A stretch of DNA of 64,000 nt, taken from Dickeya poaceiphila (GTDB taxonomy: Bacteria > Pseudomonadota > Gammaproteobacteria > Enterobacterales > Enterobacteriaceae). Below, one piece after another: positions 28,260 to 38,579 of the stretch. The translations under genes were made by a program, and so were the position numbers. The stretch lies in assembly GCF_007858975.2 (NCBI RefSeq), contig NZ_CP042220.2:744001-808000 (forward strand). Reading direction: 5' to 3'. The notes under the pieces were generated by a model. The model ran no database searches. It was not told where the DNA came from and worked only from the letters and a program-made list of their open reading frames with translations. The stretch's first letter is position 1, and the number at the start of each line of letters is the position of its first letter.

Positions 28260-31200
28260 ACATCCTGCTGATTTCCGAATGCAATAAGCGAGCGCTGGTG
28301 GAAACCCGCCGGGTTCTGGATCAGTTCGCCGAGCGCAAAGGGGAGCGCACCTGGCAGACCGCCATTACCGAAGAGGGGTTAAAAACGCTGCGCCAGTTGC
28401 TGCGTAAAACCGCGCGGCGCAACACTGCCGTGGCCTGCCACTGGATTCGCAGCGCCAATCACACCGAGCTGTTGTGGATTGTCGGCAATCTGCGGCGTTT
28501 CAACCCGCAAGGCAGCGTGCCGACCAACCGTACCGAGCGCGATATTCTGCGCCGCCACGACGAAAACCCGTGGCACAGCGCCGAAGCCTTCAGCCTGCTG
28601 GCGGCGATTGCCGGGCTGTTTCACGACATCGGCAAGGCCAATGCGCTGTTTCAGGCCGGGTTGCGGGGCAAGGGGCCGCGCAGCCAGCCGCTTCGCCACG
28701 AGTGGGTGTCGCTGCGGCTGTTTCAGGCGTTTGTCGGTGAGCGGGACGATACCGGCTGGCTGACGGCGCTGGCCACCGTCAGCGCGGAGGATGAAGCGGC
28801 GTTGCTGGCACGCTTGCAGCAGGATGTGAAAATACCCAAACCCTCGCCGTTTAACAGCCTGCCGCCGCTGGCGCAGGTGGTGGGCTGGCTGATTGTCTCG
28901 CACCACCGCTTGCCGATGTTTTGGGATGATAAGAGTGGCAATCCCAGCCCTGATCTCGCCTATATTGATGAATGGCTGACCACGCAGGTGTCGCCCAACT
29001 GGAATGCGGTTAATCACCTGCGCCCGGATATCAGCGCGCAGGAATGGCAACAGGTGTGGCAGTTCCCGCACGGCACGCCGTTGCAAAGCCGCGTCTGGTG
29101 TGAAAAGGCGCGCAAATTCGCCGCCCGTGCGCTGAAGTTACCCTCGCTGATGACCTTCGGCCAACTGGACCAACGGCTGACGGTGCATCTGGCACGGCTG
29201 GCGCTGATGCTGGCAGATCACTACTACTCCTCTTCCGATGCCACCTCCGGCTGGCAAGACCCGCGCTTTACGGTGTGGGCCAATACTGATCGGAAAACTG
29301 GCAAGCTCAAACAACAACTGGACGAGCACTGCGTCGGCGTGGCGCAGAATGCGCTGCTGCTGGGCCGTAGCCTGCCGCACCTGTGCGACACGCTGCCGGC
29401 CATCACCCGCCACAAAGGCTTTCGCCAGCGCAGCACCGATGCGCGTTTCCGCTGGCAGGACCGGGCGTTTGATCAGGTCTGTGCGATACGTGAGCAGGCG
29501 GCCCGCCACGGTTTTTTTGGCGTCAACATGGCCTCTACCGGGCGCGGCAAGACGCTGGCGAATGCCCGCATCATGTACGCGCTGGCAGAGGAATCTGCCG
29601 GGTGTCGCTTTTCGGTGGCACTTGGCCTGCGCACCCTGACGCTGCAAACCGGCGATGCCCTGCGCCAGCGCCTGACGCTGGATGAAGACGACCTGGCGGT
29701 GTTGATAGGCTCGCAAGCGGTACAGGAACTGCATGAGCTACGCCAGCAGGAAACGCGTGCGGCGCAAACCGGCAGCGAATCGGCTGAGTCGCTGTTTAGC
29801 GAGCATCAGTACGTCAGTTACGACGGCTCGCTGGATGACGGGCGGCTGAAAACCTGGCTGGAAAAATCGCCGACGCTGCATCAACTGCTGAGTGCGCCGG
29901 TGCTGGTCACCACTATCGACCACCTGATGCCCGCGACCGAAAGCCTGCGCGGCGGCCACCAGATTGCGCCGATGCTGCGGCTGCTGACCTCTGATCTGGT
30001 GCTGGACGAGCCGGACGATTTTGGGCTGGAAGACCTGCCTGCGCTGTGTCGGCTGGTGAACTGGGCGGGGATGCTCGGTTCACGGGTATTACTGTCATCC
30101 GCCACGCTGCCACCGGCGTTGATCCGCGCACTGTTCGAAGCCTACCTGAAAGGGCGCGAAGCCTGGCAGCAGGCTTACGGTGAGCCGGGTACGCCGTTGA
30201 GTATTTGCTGCGGCTGGTTTGATGAATTCGACAGCCAGTGCCAGACGATAGCCGATACCCGCGCTTTTGCCGATCAGCATCAGGCGTTTGTCACCGGGCG
30301 TATCGACAAGCTGCAACAGCAGGAGCAGCGGCTGCGCTGGGCGGAGATTGAACCGGTGGCAAGTCCGACGCAAGAGGCGAGCGCGGTGTGCCAGGCGGTG
30401 GCGCACACCCTGCACCAACGGTTGTTTGCGCTGCATCAGCACCATCACCAGACGCATTCCGGCGGCAAAACCGTGTCGCTGGGGTTGATTCGCATGGCGA
30501 ACATCAACCCGCTGGTGGCGGTGGCGCGTGCGCTGATGGAGATGCCTTCCCCGCCGGATTACTGCGTGCATTATTGCGTCTATCACAGCCAGCATCCGCT
30601 GGCGATGCGCTCCCACATCGAAGCGCGGCTGGATGCGGCACTGATGCGTAAAGACCCGCAGGCACTGTGGCAGGTGGCGGAAATTCGTGATGCCATCGCA
30701 CAGCAGCCGCAGCAGAATCACCTGTTTGTGGTGCTGGCAACCTCGGTGGCGGAAGTGGGCCGGGACCACGATTATGACTGGGCCATCGCCGAACCCAGCT
30801 CGATGCGTTCTTTTATTCAGTTGGCCGGGCGTATTCTGCGCCACCGCCAGCGTGACGAGAATGTGCCAGCCTCACCCAACTTTTATCTGCTAAGCCATAA
30901 CGTGCGGGCGCTGAAAGGCGAAAAGCTGGTGTTTCTTCGCCCCGGTTTTGAGTCGGAGCACGGCTTCACCCTCGCCAGCCACGACCTGCGGGAACTGCTG
31001 AAACCGGAGGACTACCAGCACATCAGCGCTGCGCCGCGAATTCAACAGCCACCGGTACTGAAAAAACCATTCACGTTGATTTCGCTGGAACATGCGGCGC
31101 TGGCAACAAAACTGTTTGGGCCGAAAAACGCACCGCTTTCACAGGCGACAGCCGTACTGTGGTGGCGCGAGTCGTTGCACTGGAACGGCGAACTACAGCG

Positions 31201-31531
31201 CCGTACGCCGTTTCGCCGCTCAGACCCGCAGCAGCGCTACTGGCTGCGGCTGGAAGAGGAGGGCGAAAAACCGTGCTTTATGGTGCAGGACGACGGGCCG
31301 AGCGGCTGGAAAGACGTCGATGTGATCCGAACCGTGCAACAGGCCATGGCCGATGGCGTCAGCCAGTGGGTAGATATGGATTACACCGCGCTTTACCTGC
31401 AACTGGCGGAGGAAAAACAGTGGGAGTTAGCCAGAGTCAGCGACCGCTTTGGTGAAATCAGCCTTAGCACGCGAGATAACCTGGCGTGGTGCTGGCATCC
31501 GCTGTTGGGGGTGTTTGGAGAAAAATCATGA
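28256..31531 (+). CDS. cas3: Cas2-3 fusion helicase-nuclease, type I-F
   Basis: Target-degrading effector of type I-F, 1091 aa from ATG 28256. The start overlaps the cas1 stop as ATGA; the frame is open further upstream but that is antisense-like noise within cas1. Residues 1-95 form the Cas2 domain ([20 protein letters not shown]). The HD nuclease motif [15 protein letters not shown] is near residue 120. Helicase motif I is STGRGKT (~426-432) and motif II is LVLDEPDD (~582). Later motifs include [24 protein letters not shown] and [12 protein letters not shown]. All look intact. It serves both interference (recruited by the Csy complex) and adaptation with Cas1. Confidence 0.96.
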   Translation: MNILLISECNKRALVETRRVLDQFAERKGERTWQTAITEEGLKTLRQLLRKTARRNTAVACHWIRSANHTELLWIVGNLRRFNPQGSVPTNRTERDILRRHDENPWHSAEAFSLLAAIAGLFHDIGKANALFQAGLRGKGPRSQPLRHEWVSLRLFQAFVGERDDTGWLTALATVSAEDEAALLARLQQDVKIPKPSPFNSLPPLAQVVGWLIVSHHRLPMFWDDKSGNPSPDLAYIDEWLTTQVSPNWNAVNHLRPDISAQEWQQVWQFPHGTPLQSRVWCEKARKFAARALKLPSLMTFGQLDQRLTVHLARLALMLADHYYSSSDATSGWQDPRFTVWANTDRKTGKLKQQLDEHCVGVAQNALLLGRSLPHLCDTLPAITRHKGFRQRSTDARFRWQDRAFDQVCAIREQAARHGFFGVNMASTGRGKTLANARIMYALAEESAGCRFSVALGLRTLTLQTGDALRQRLTLDEDDLAVLIGSQAVQELHELRQQETRAAQTGSESAESLFSEHQYVSYDGSLDDGRLKTWLEKSPTLHQLLSAPVLVTTIDHLMPATESLRGGHQIAPMLRLLTSDLVLDEPDDFGLEDLPALCRLVNWAGMLGSRVLLSSATLPPALIRALFEAYLKGREAWQQAYGEPGTPLSICCGWFDEFDSQCQTIADTRAFADQHQAFVTGRIDKLQQQEQRLRWAEIEPVASPTQEASAVCQAVAHTLHQRLFALHQHHHQTHSGGKTVSLGLIRMANINPLVAVARALMEMPSPPDYCVHYCVYHSQHPLAMRSHIEARLDAALMRKDPQALWQVAEIRDAIAQQPQQNHLFVVLATSVAEVGRDHDYDWAIAEPSSMRSFIQLAGRILRHRQRDENVPASPNFYLLSHNVRALKGEKLVFLRPGFESEHGFTLASHDLRELLKPEDYQHISAAPRIQQPPVLKKPFTLISLEHAALATKLFGPKNAPLSQATAVLWWRESLHWNGELQRRTPFRRSDPQQRYWLRLEEEGEKPCFMVQDDGPSGWKDVDVIRTVQQAMADGVSQWVDMDYTALYLQLAEEKQWELARVSDRFGEISLSTRDNLAWCWHPLLGVFGEKS

Positions 31532-31545
31532 TGACAGGAGGAGGC

Positions 31546-32886
31546 ATGGAAGAGAGTGAATTAACGCAGTTTATTGTCAGTTATATCGAAACCCGAAAGC
31601 AGGCCAAGCTGGATGCCTTCGATAAAGCCGCCGACAAACAACGAGCGGCGTTAAGCGGTGAGGCGCTGGCCGCAGCGGAGTTAACGTTGGCGCAGAAGCG
31701 GCGCAAGATAGAACATGCTTACGAGGTACGTACTTGGTTGACGGATGCCGCCTCTAAAGCGAACCAAATAAAACGAGCAACGCATGTTTTGAAATTTACC
31801 CACAGTTCAGCAAAAGGAAGTAGTCGATTAGATTTGTTCAAGGATCTATCGCTACCTTTTTTATCCACGGCATCATTAAGTCACCCAGTTTTAGATACTG
31901 CGGTTGATACGGCGGCGGTTCTTGGTATTGCAACATTCTTGACCGAAGAGCATCAGGGTGATTCGCTGGTGGCGGCGTTACAGCGCGGTGACCACCGCGC
32001 ACTGGAAGCGCTGGCGGAAAACGCAGAGCAGCTTACACAGTGGCTGGCCGGGTTCGGGCAGGTGTTAAGTGATAAGCAACCCAGTTCCCACAAGCTGGCA
32101 AAGCAGATCTATTTTCCGGTGGGTGACGGCGAATACCACTTACTCAGTCCGCTTTATTCCTCTTCACTGTCGCAGGCGCTGGACCAACGCCTGAACGCGG
32201 TGCGCTTTGGCGAGCAGGCTAAAGCTATTCGCAAGGCCCGGTATGAGAAGCGCTGGCACGATGAGGTTGATGTCAGCTACCCCGGTATTGCAGTGCAAAA
32301 TATGGGAGGTGGTAACCAGCAAAATGTCTCTGCCCTAAATGTCAAACGTAATGGTCGCTCCTATCTGCTCAGCTGTGCGCCGCCACAGTGGCGCAGTCAG
32401 GATAAACCGCCGCTTGATCATGACACCATCTTTCGTGAACGAGGCGAGGTGGATGCACTGACCTATGCCGATCGCCGTGATATGCGGCAATTCCTGCTCA
32501 GCGTCAAAGACGTGGACAACAACCGCGATATTCGCAATCAGCGTCGGCGCTACCTCGACCAGTTGATCGATACCTTGTTTGGTTATGTCGCCACGGTGCA
32601 AAACCTGCGCCCGGCAGGCTGGAGCAAGGATTCCCGCCTGAATATTCCTCTGCAACTGTGGCTTGACCCATTTCGCTGTCGGCAGGATGACGCTTTCTGC
32701 TATGCACGCGAAGGGGGGGACTGGAAGGAACAGGTCGCTCGCGAGTTTGGCCTGTGGCTGAATGCGCGATTGCAGCATGAAAAACTGATTTTCGGCGAGG
32801 TGGAGCGCCGCGAGTGGTCAACCGCCGCGCTGTTTAAGCAGCGCCTGCGGGAAACTGAGCGGACGCTGAAGGAGGAACTGGCATGA
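31546..32886 (+). CDS. csy1: Csy1 (Cas8f), type I-F Cascade large subunit
   Basis: Large subunit that recognises the PAM and holds the crRNA 5' handle, 446 aa. The frame is open from 31486, but ATG 31546 follows an ideal AGGAGG five bases upstream and yields the family start [20 protein letters not shown]. Further family blocks are [49 protein letters not shown] and a C-terminus with [18 protein letters not shown]. Its stop overlaps the csy2 start by 4 bp. Base composition of 31730-31880 is more AT-rich than the rest of the gene. Confidence 0.95.
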   Translation: MEESELTQFIVSYIETRKQAKLDAFDKAADKQRAALSGEALAAAELTLAQKRRKIEHAYEVRTWLTDAASKANQIKRATHVLKFTHSSAKGSSRLDLFKDLSLPFLSTASLSHPVLDTAVDTAAVLGIATFLTEEHQGDSLVAALQRGDHRALEALAENAEQLTQWLAGFGQVLSDKQPSSHKLAKQIYFPVGDGEYHLLSPLYSSSLSQALDQRLNAVRFGEQAKAIRKARYEKRWHDEVDVSYPGIAVQNMGGGNQQNVSALNVKRNGRSYLLSCAPPQWRSQDKPPLDHDTIFRERGEVDALTYADRRDMRQFLLSVKDVDNNRDIRNQRRRYLDQLIDTLFGYVATVQNLRPAGWSKDSRLNIPLQLWLDPFRCRQDDAFCYAREGGDWKEQVAREFGLWLNARLQHEKLIFGEVERREWSTAALFKQRLRETERTLKEELA

Positions 32887-33836
32887 GCAGCCTGATGATT
32901 CTGCGGCGTATTGTGGTGGAAAACGCCAGCGCCATTGCCGGGCACACCTACGGCTTTCCCGCCATCAGCCATTTTCTCGGCTTTACCCATGCGTTGTCGC
33001 GCCAGTTGCAGGCATCCCACGGTTTGAGGCTGGAAGGCTGCGGCGTGGTGTGCCATCAGCATCAGGTTCACGCTTACGGCAACGGCTGGAACCGCAGCTT
33101 TGCGCTGACGCGTAACCCGCTGACTAAAGAAGCCACTACCGCCTCCTTTAATGAAGAGGGGCGAATGCACCTCACCGTGTCGCTGCTTATCGAATGCCAC
33201 GGCATGTTGCCCGGTGAAGACGGGCGCGAGGCGCTTCGCCAGCAGGTGCGGCAACAGGCACAACAGCAGCGGCTGGCGGGTGGGCTGATTGTGGATATCG
33301 AACAGGTGAGCTTCCATGACATGCCTGCCGATGAGGGCAAGACCCGCAGCCTGATGCGTCGTTTACTGCCGGGCTTTGTGTTGCTGGACCGCACGGCGCT
33401 GTTATCGTCGCATCTTGACACCCGGCAACAGGCTGATGCACAGGCGGACATGCTGGACGCCTGGCTCGATTTCGCTGCCCTGAAATTCCAGGCGGTGCGA
33501 TCTTCTGATGATGTGGTGAGCTGGCAGCCACTGCCGAAACCGCAAGGCGGCTATCTGGTGCCGCTGATGACTGGCTACCGCGCCATTTCGCCGCTGTACG
33601 CCCCCGGCGAGGTGGCGAAAACCCGCGACCCGTCCACTCATTTCTGTTTTGCCGAAGCGATTTACGGCATTGGCGAATGGCGCGGCGCACACCGCATTGA
33701 CGACATCAACCGCCTCTTTTGGCGTTACCACTATCAACACGACAATCAACACCACACCTACCGTTGTCTGCAAACCGTCAACGACGCAGACGGCACGGCA
33801 GATGATGATTATCCAGAACTTGAATTCAACTACTGA
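32883..33836 (+). CDS. csy2: Csy2 (Cas5f), type I-F Cascade subunit
   Basis: RAMP-fold subunit that caps the crRNA 5' end with Csy1, 317 aa. Family features are [36 protein letters not shown], a central [23 protein letters not shown] and the C-terminal block [20 protein letters not shown] with [11 protein letters not shown]. It is translationally coupled to csy1 (ATGA) and followed 16 bp later by csy3. Confidence 0.95.
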   Translation: MSSLMILRRIVVENASAIAGHTYGFPAISHFLGFTHALSRQLQASHGLRLEGCGVVCHQHQVHAYGNGWNRSFALTRNPLTKEATTASFNEEGRMHLTVSLLIECHGMLPGEDGREALRQQVRQQAQQQRLAGGLIVDIEQVSFHDMPADEGKTRSLMRRLLPGFVLLDRTALLSSHLDTRQQADAQADMLDAWLDFAALKFQAVRSSDDVVSWQPLPKPQGGYLVPLMTGYRAISPLYAPGEVAKTRDPSTHFCFAEAIYGIGEWRGAHRIDDINRLFWRYHYQHDNQHHTYRCLQTVNDADGTADDDYPELEFNY

Positions 33837-33852
33837 GACAAGGATTGAAACC

Positions 33853-34866
33853 ATGGCAAAAGCAGCAACCCCCTTGAAAACCGCATCGGTACTGGCGTTT
33901 GAGCGCAAACTGGCGAACTCCGATGCGCTGATGCTGGCGGGTAACTGGCAGCAGGAGAACTGGAAGCCAGTGGTGATTCAGGAAAAATCGGTACGCGGCA
34001 CCATCTCCAACCGGTTAAAAAACGCCATCAGCAGTGACCCGGCTAAACTGGATGCCGAAATTCAAAAACCCAACCTGCAAACGGTAGATGTAGCAGCGCT
34101 GCCGTTTGATGCCGACACGCTGAAAGTAGCTTTCACCCTACGGGTGCTGGGTAATCTGGCGCTGCCGTCGGTCTGTAACAGTCAGGATTATCAGCAGGCG
34201 CTGACGGAACTGATTAACGGTTACGCCCGCGAGCCGGGCTTTGGCGTGCTGGCAGCACGTTACGCTGAGAACATCGCCAGTGGTCGTTTTTTGTGGCGCA
34301 ACCGTATCGGCGCAGAAGCGGTGCAGGTGGTGGTGACGCAACCGCACAACGATAAGCGCTGGGCATTTAACGGCGAAGACTACTCGCTGCGCCAGTTTAG
34401 CCAACCTTCAGGCGCATTGGCTGAGCTGGCTGCGGTGATTGAGCAGGCGCTGGCGGGCAGCGATTCGGCGTTTTTCCGTGTGGAAGCGCAGGTGAAACTG
34501 GGCAACGGGCAGGAGGTGTTCCCTTCGCAGGAACTGGTGCTGGATGAGCGCGCCCGCAACGGCAAGAGCAAAATTCTGTATCAGGTTAACGGTGTGGCGG
34601 CGATGCACTCCCAGAAAATCGGCAATGCGCTGCGCACGGTGGATGACTGGCACCCGGAAGCGGCAGAAACCGGGCCGATTGCGGTTGAACCCTATGGTTC
34701 TGTCACCAGCCGTGGCCGTGCGTATCGCCAGCCGAAAGATAAGATGGATTTTTACACCCTGCTGGATAACTGGGTGATCAAGGGCAACGTGCCAGACGTG
34801 GCGCAGCAGCACTACGTGATCGCCACACTGATTCGCGGCGGGGTGTTTGGCGAAAAAGGCGAGTAA
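33853..34866 (+). CDS. csy3: Csy3 (Cas7f), type I-F Cascade backbone subunit
   Basis: Backbone protein that polymerises along the spacer, 337 aa, close to the family length of ~340. ATG 33853 follows AAGGA (33840-33844) by eight bases and gives the family N-terminus [20 protein letters not shown]. The longer frame beginning at 33649 overlaps csy2 and has no ribosome site. Conserved blocks are [39 protein letters not shown] and [19 protein letters not shown] (here [20 protein letters not shown]). Confidence 0.96.
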   Translation: MAKAATPLKTASVLAFERKLANSDALMLAGNWQQENWKPVVIQEKSVRGTISNRLKNAISSDPAKLDAEIQKPNLQTVDVAALPFDADTLKVAFTLRVLGNLALPSVCNSQDYQQALTELINGYAREPGFGVLAARYAENIASGRFLWRNRIGAEAVQVVVTQPHNDKRWAFNGEDYSLRQFSQPSGALAELAAVIEQALAGSDSAFFRVEAQVKLGNGQEVFPSQELVLDERARNGKSKILYQVNGVAAMHSQKIGNALRTVDDWHPEAAETGPIAVEPYGSVTSRGRAYRQPKDKMDFYTLLDNWVIKGNVPDVAQQHYVIATLIRGGVFGEKGE

Positions 34867-34870
34867 CCCT

Positions 34871-35425
34871 ATGGATCACTATATCGAGATTCGGGTGTTG
34901 CCCGACCTGGAGTTCAGCGCGGTGCAGTTGCTAAGCGCGCTGTTCGCTAAGCTGCACCGGGCGTTGGGGCAGCAGGCGACAGGCGCCATCGGTGTGAGCT
35001 TTCCGGATGTGAGCAAAACGCTGGGGGAACGGCTGCGGTTGCACGGTAGCGTGCAGGCGCTGACGGCACTGGAACAAACCGGCTGGCGCACAGGGCTGCG
35101 CGACTATAGCACCATCACCAATGTATTACCGGTGCCAACTGGTGCGCAGTACCGCACCGTGCGGCGGGTGCAGGTGAAAAGCAACGCCGAGCGCCTGCGC
35201 CGCCGGGCGGTGAGCAAAGGCCGGATGACTGCGGACGAAGCCGCCACCCGCATTCCCTACGCGGTGGAAAAACGCACCTCGCTGCCGTATCTGCCGCTGC
35301 GTAGCCTTTCCAGCGGACAAACGTTTTTACTGTTTGTCGAGCACGGCCCGCTGCAGGACAAACCGGTCGCCGGTACCTTCTCCAGCTACGGCTTAAGCGC
35401 GACCGCCACCATCCCGTGGTTTTGA
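34871..35425 (+). CDS. cas6f: Cas6f (Csy4) crRNA-processing endoribonuclease
   Basis: Cuts the repeat hairpin to make crRNAs and stays bound to the 3' end, 184 aa from ATG 34871. His29 (AKLHRAL) and Ser148 (LSSGQTF) coincide with the catalytic residues of Pseudomonas Csy4. The arginine-rich helix [12 protein letters not shown] (107-118) would enter the major groove of the hairpin. It ends ATATIPWF. The gene starts four bases after csy3, and its TGA overlaps the first base of the leader-2 inverted-repeat block. Confidence 0.96.
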   Translation: MDHYIEIRVLPDLEFSAVQLLSALFAKLHRALGQQATGAIGVSFPDVSKTLGERLRLHGSVQALTALEQTGWRTGLRDYSTITNVLPVPTGAQYRTVRRVQVKSNAERLRRRAVSKGRMTADEAATRIPYAVEKRTSLPYLPLRSLSSGQTFLLFVEHGPLQDKPVAGTFSSYGLSATATIPWF

Positions 35426-35494
35426 CCCTTTTTTTGCGGCCAGTTGTAACGTATTGATTTTTAATACCGCAATCTGGCCGCCAGAAAAAAGGGT
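35425..35494 (+). promoter_or_regulatory. Leader 2: 70-bp inverted-repeat-bounded block with IHF-like site
   Basis: Bounded by ACCCTTTTTTT and AAAAAAGGGT, beginning at the last base of the cas6f stop. It contains TAACGTATTGATT (35447-35459), a perfect reverse match to WATCAANNNNTTR, 22 bp from the array-distal end. A second, internal inverted repeat GCGGCCAG/CTGGCCGC surrounds the site. It ends 60 bp before the first repeat; the bases touching the repeat are GCTACA, as in leaders 1 and 3. Confidence 0.7.
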
Positions 35495-35554
35495 TTTCCC
35501 GGAAAAACGGCGGTTTTTCTTTAACAATCAGGCAATAAGCAATTATTTGCTACA

Positions 35555-36062
35555 GTTCACTGCCGCACAGGCAGCTTAGAAAAGTTGGCATCGAATTCAA
35601 AAGAGCGATTGATTGTTCACTGCCGCACAGGCAGCTTAGAAAAGCAAAGCAGCGCTCACCGCATCGGACAAGATGTTCACTGCCGCACAGGCAGCTTAGA
35701 AATCGCTGAGGCAAAATTGAAGGCGTCGCAGATCGTTCACTGCCGCACAGGCAGCTTAGAAAAGTTGGCATCGAATTCAAAAGAGCGATTGATTGTTCAC
35801 TGCCGCACAGGCAGCTTAGAAAACTCTCGCACGTTGATTGTGTCTATTGGGTGGGTTCACTGCCGCACAGGCAGCTTAGAAAAGCAAAGCAGCGCTCACC
35901 GCATCGGACAAGATGTTCACTGCCGCACAGGCAGCTTAGAAAAAAAATCAATCGTTTTGGCGCGTAGCTTCGCCGTTCACTGCCGCACAGGCAGCTTAGA
36001 AAATCATTAAAGCGGCTCTGTTCCGGCCCTTTGGGTTCACTGCCGTACAGGCAGAGGTTGAC
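35555..36062 (+). CRISPR. CRISPR array 2, type I-F, with duplicated spacers
   Basis: Eight identical 28-bp repeats at 35555, 35615 and so on to 35975, then a degenerate terminal repeat at 36035. There are eight 32-bp spacers. The repeat starts GTTCA, has hairpin CTGCC-GCACA-GGCAG and ends CTTAGAAA. Spacers 1 (35583) and 4 (35763) are identical, as are 2 (35643) and 6 (35883). The leader is between cas6f and the first repeat, so transcription is rightward. The last repeat merges into structured repeat copy C. Confidence 0.97.
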
Positions 36063-36317
36063 GGGTTTACTGGCGTTAAAACTACGCTGAGGTGGGCGAC
36101 TTCGCCGGATGCACGGCATGGATGCCGTGCAAGCCCATTCCGCGTAAGGAACGCGTAATGGGCGGTCCGAACAGCGAAGGCGAACGCCGAAGGCACCGCG
36201 TCAGCGGCGTAGTTTAGCCATCAAGCCAGAGGTCAAGGAGAGGTGGCGCTTGCACCTCTCCTTGTCGTGCGTGCGATGATGTGGCAAAGAAGCGACACGG
36301 TTTATCCCGCACGAAAC
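36036..36317 (+). repeat. Structured repeat element, copy C, at the far end of CRISPR array 2
   Basis: Near-identical inverted counterpart of copy B. It begins in the degenerate terminal repeat of array 2 and ends at CGGTTTATCCCGCACGAAAC (36298-36317). Predicted stems are AAACTACGC (36079) with GCGTAGTTT (36207), GGCG/CGCC, GCACGGC/GCCGTGC around ATGGAT, CCCATT/AATGGG stacked with CGCG/CGCG, CCGC/GCGG, and AAGGAGAGGTG/CACCTCTCCTT (36235-36263). The region up to tyrB (36318-36480) shows no gene. Confidence 0.75.
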
Positions 36318-36480
36318 CATCCACCGCCCTTGCATACATTCGACAGGCATATTCGCCAGCAACCCCCGCTGTTTGCCAACAGCCCATCCCCGGCGGGCAT
36401 AGCCGTTTCCTGCAAGGAAAAAAATCCCCCAACCGTTACCGGCTGGAGGAAAAGGGGCGTAAAAAAGTGAAAGGAATAAC

Positions 36481-37674
36481 TTACTGTACGGCAGCGAAAG
36501 CCGCCGCCACGCGCTGTACGTTGTGATGATTTAACCCGGCGATGCAGATACGGCCACTGGCGATAAGATATACGCCGAATTCTTCGCGCAGGCGGTCTAC
36601 CTGTGCGGCGCTAAAGCCGGTGTAGCTGAACATGCCGCGCTGGGTCAGCAGGTAGTCAAAGTTGCGCTCCGGCAGCGCTTTTTTCAGTTCGTTCACCAGC
36701 GTCTGGCGCATTTCCAGAATACGCAGGCGCATTGCTTCCACTTCTGCGTGCCAGTTGGCGTTGAGCGTGCTGTCGTTCAGTACGCGCGATACCACCTGTG
36801 CGCCGAAGTTCGGCGGGCTGGAGTAGTTGCGGCGCACGGTGGCTTTCAACTGACCGAGTACGCGACTGGCCGCGTCCTGATCTTCACAGACTACAGACAA
36901 CCCGCCAACGCGCTCGCCATACAGCGAGAAGATTTTGGAAAACGAGTTGCTGACCAGCGCAGGCAAGCCGGCGCTGGCGATAGCGCGGATGGCGTAGGCA
37001 TCGTCGTCCATGCCGCCGCCAAAGCCCTGATAGGCGATATCCAGAAACGGCACCAGCTCGCCTTTGATCAACACGTCGATCACGCGGTCCCACTCGGCGT
37101 GGGTCAGGTCTGAACCGGTCGGGTTGTGGCAGCAGGGGTGCAGCAGCACGATGCTGCGCGGCGGCAGCTGTTTCAGTGCGCCTATCATCCTTTCCACGTT
37201 CACGCCCAGCGTGTCGGCGTCAAAGTACGGGTAGGTATGCACCTGAAAACCGGCGCCGGAGAAAATGGCGATATGGTTTTCCCAGGTCGGGTCACTGACC
37301 CAGACTTCGGAATCCGGAAAATAACGTTTGAGGAAATCGGCCCCCACTTTCAGCGCGCCGGAGCCGCCCAGCGTCTGGATGGTGGCGACACGCTGCGCGC
37401 TAAGCGCCGGGTGGTGCTCGCCGAACAGCAGCGTCTGTACGGCGCTGCGGTAAGCGGCCAGACCTTCCATCGGCAGGTAGACCGATGCCTGCTGCGCTTC
37501 GTCCTGCATCTGGCTTTCTGCGGCATTGACCGCGTGTAACTGAGGAATAACGCCCTGGCCGTCGTAATACAACCCGATGCTGAGGTTCACTTTATCAGTA
37601 CGGGGGTCCTGCTTGAATTTCTCCATCAGGGACAGGATAGGGTCGCCAGCGTAGGCATCGACATTTTGGAACAC
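36481..37674 (-). CDS. tyrB: Aromatic-amino-acid aminotransferase
   Basis: PLP-dependent class I aminotransferase, 397 aa, the E. coli TyrB length. It makes Phe and Tyr (and some Leu, Asp) by transamination in the cytoplasm. Conserved segments are [79 protein letters not shown] and the PLP-lysine block [20 protein letters not shown]. It stands alone here, downstream of a structured repeat. In E. coli it lies between alr and the aphA/uvrA side, so its position marks the right border of the accessory block. Confidence 0.95.
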   Translation of the reverse strand: MFQNVDAYAGDPILSLMEKFKQDPRTDKVNLSIGLYYDGQGVIPQLHAVNAAESQMQDEAQQASVYLPMEGLAAYRSAVQTLLFGEHHPALSAQRVATIQTLGGSGALKVGADFLKRYFPDSEVWVSDPTWENHIAIFSGAGFQVHTYPYFDADTLGVNVERMIGALKQLPPRSIVLLHPCCHNPTGSDLTHAEWDRVIDVLIKGELVPFLDIAYQGFGGGMDDDAYAIRAIASAGLPALVSNSFSKIFSLYGERVGGLSVVCEDQDAASRVLGQLKATVRRNYSSPPNFGAQVVSRVLNDSTLNANWHAEVEAMRLRILEMRQTLVNELKKALPERNFDYLLTQRGMFSYTGFSAAQVDRLREEFGVYLIASGRICIAGLNHHNVQRVAAAFAAVQ

Positions 37675-37715
37675 GGTTGGTCACTCTCCTCAGGTATAAA
37701 AAATCAGGCTGTTCG

Positions 37716-38330
37716 CTAGGCGGTATAGCGGCCAGGGCGATGATTCATGGCGATAATCAGATTCAGCGCCGCTGCACCCAGCACCGAGGCGATCAGCATC
37801 GGTATGCTTACCACGAACAGGGAAGCCAGTACAATGGTCACATCTACCGCCATCATGAATTTTCCGGCGCGGATTCCGCTTTTATCTTGTAAATAGAGCG
37901 CCAGAATATTCATCCCGCCCAGGCTGGCGCGGTGGCGGAACAGTACGATAAACCCCAGCCCCATAATCAGGTTGCCAAACAGCGTGGCGTAAATCGGTTG
38001 CAGGTGGTCAAAGTGAATGAATAACGGGTGCAGGTCGGAAAACAGCGACACCAGCGCCACCGCGCAGAAGGTTTTGATGGTGAACTGCCAGCCCATGCGC
38101 CGAATGGCGAGGTAATAAAATGGCAGATTCAGCAAAAAGAATGCGGTACCAAACGAGAGGCGGGTGGCGTAGTGCAGCAAAAATGCCATTCCGGCGGTGC
38201 CGCCGGTCAGCGCGCCGGCCTGACGCAGCAAAATCACCCCGAAAGACACCATCAGGGTGCCGATAAGTAGCGCCAGAATGTCTTCCAGCAGCGTGTGTGA
38301 AACGGGTTGTGGTGTAATGACGTTATCCAT
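37716..38330 (-). CDS. YitT/YczE-like integral membrane protein
   Basis: Inner-membrane protein of 204 aa from ATG 38330, with five to six hydrophobic helices (LLIGTLMVSFGVILLRQAGA, LTGGTAGMAFLLHY, FGTAFFLLNLPFYYLAIRRM, TIVLASLFVVSIPMLIASVL). The GALTGGTAGMAFLLHY segment and the ALAIRR-type loop resemble the YitT family (DUF161). Function of the family is not established. The frame extends to 38387 but 38330 gives a cleaner N-terminus. It is divergent in layout from tyrB's promoter and faces an Lrp-type regulator gene upstream. Confidence 0.75.
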   Translation of the reverse strand: MDNVITPQPVSHTLLEDILALLIGTLMVSFGVILLRQAGALTGGTAGMAFLLHYATRLSFGTAFFLLNLPFYYLAIRRMGWQFTIKTFCAVALVSLFSDLHPLFIHFDHLQPIYATLFGNLIMGLGFIVLFRHRASLGGMNILALYLQDKSGIRAGKFMMAVDVTIVLASLFVVSIPMLIASVLGAAALNLIIAMNHRPGRYTA

Positions 38331-38579
38331 GAAAACGTGCCTGATAAAAGAAGGAATACCTGTCTTTTCAAGCAAAAAGCACACCATCTGGCACGGCTGA
38401 TGTGGCGAGTTGCCGTTTTTTTACGCAGGAATAACGTTAACTTATTGAAAGAGCTAAATGAATTTATTTACACGTATCGTGTATTTAACTTTTTATTTGT
38501 GTATATCTTGTGCGTGCTGGCATCGATTTGTGCGGGAATGATGTGACCCGCACCATCATGAAGCAATGCCTGCACCAAA

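Noticed and set aside
33649..33852. N-terminal extension of csy3
   Set aside because: It overlaps csy2 in another frame and lacks a ribosome site; ATG 33853 fits the family start.
38307..38546. Plus-strand 79-codon frame upstream of the YitT-like gene
   Set aside because: AT-rich, overlaps the 5' end of the opposite-strand gene, no ribosome site or recognisable domain.
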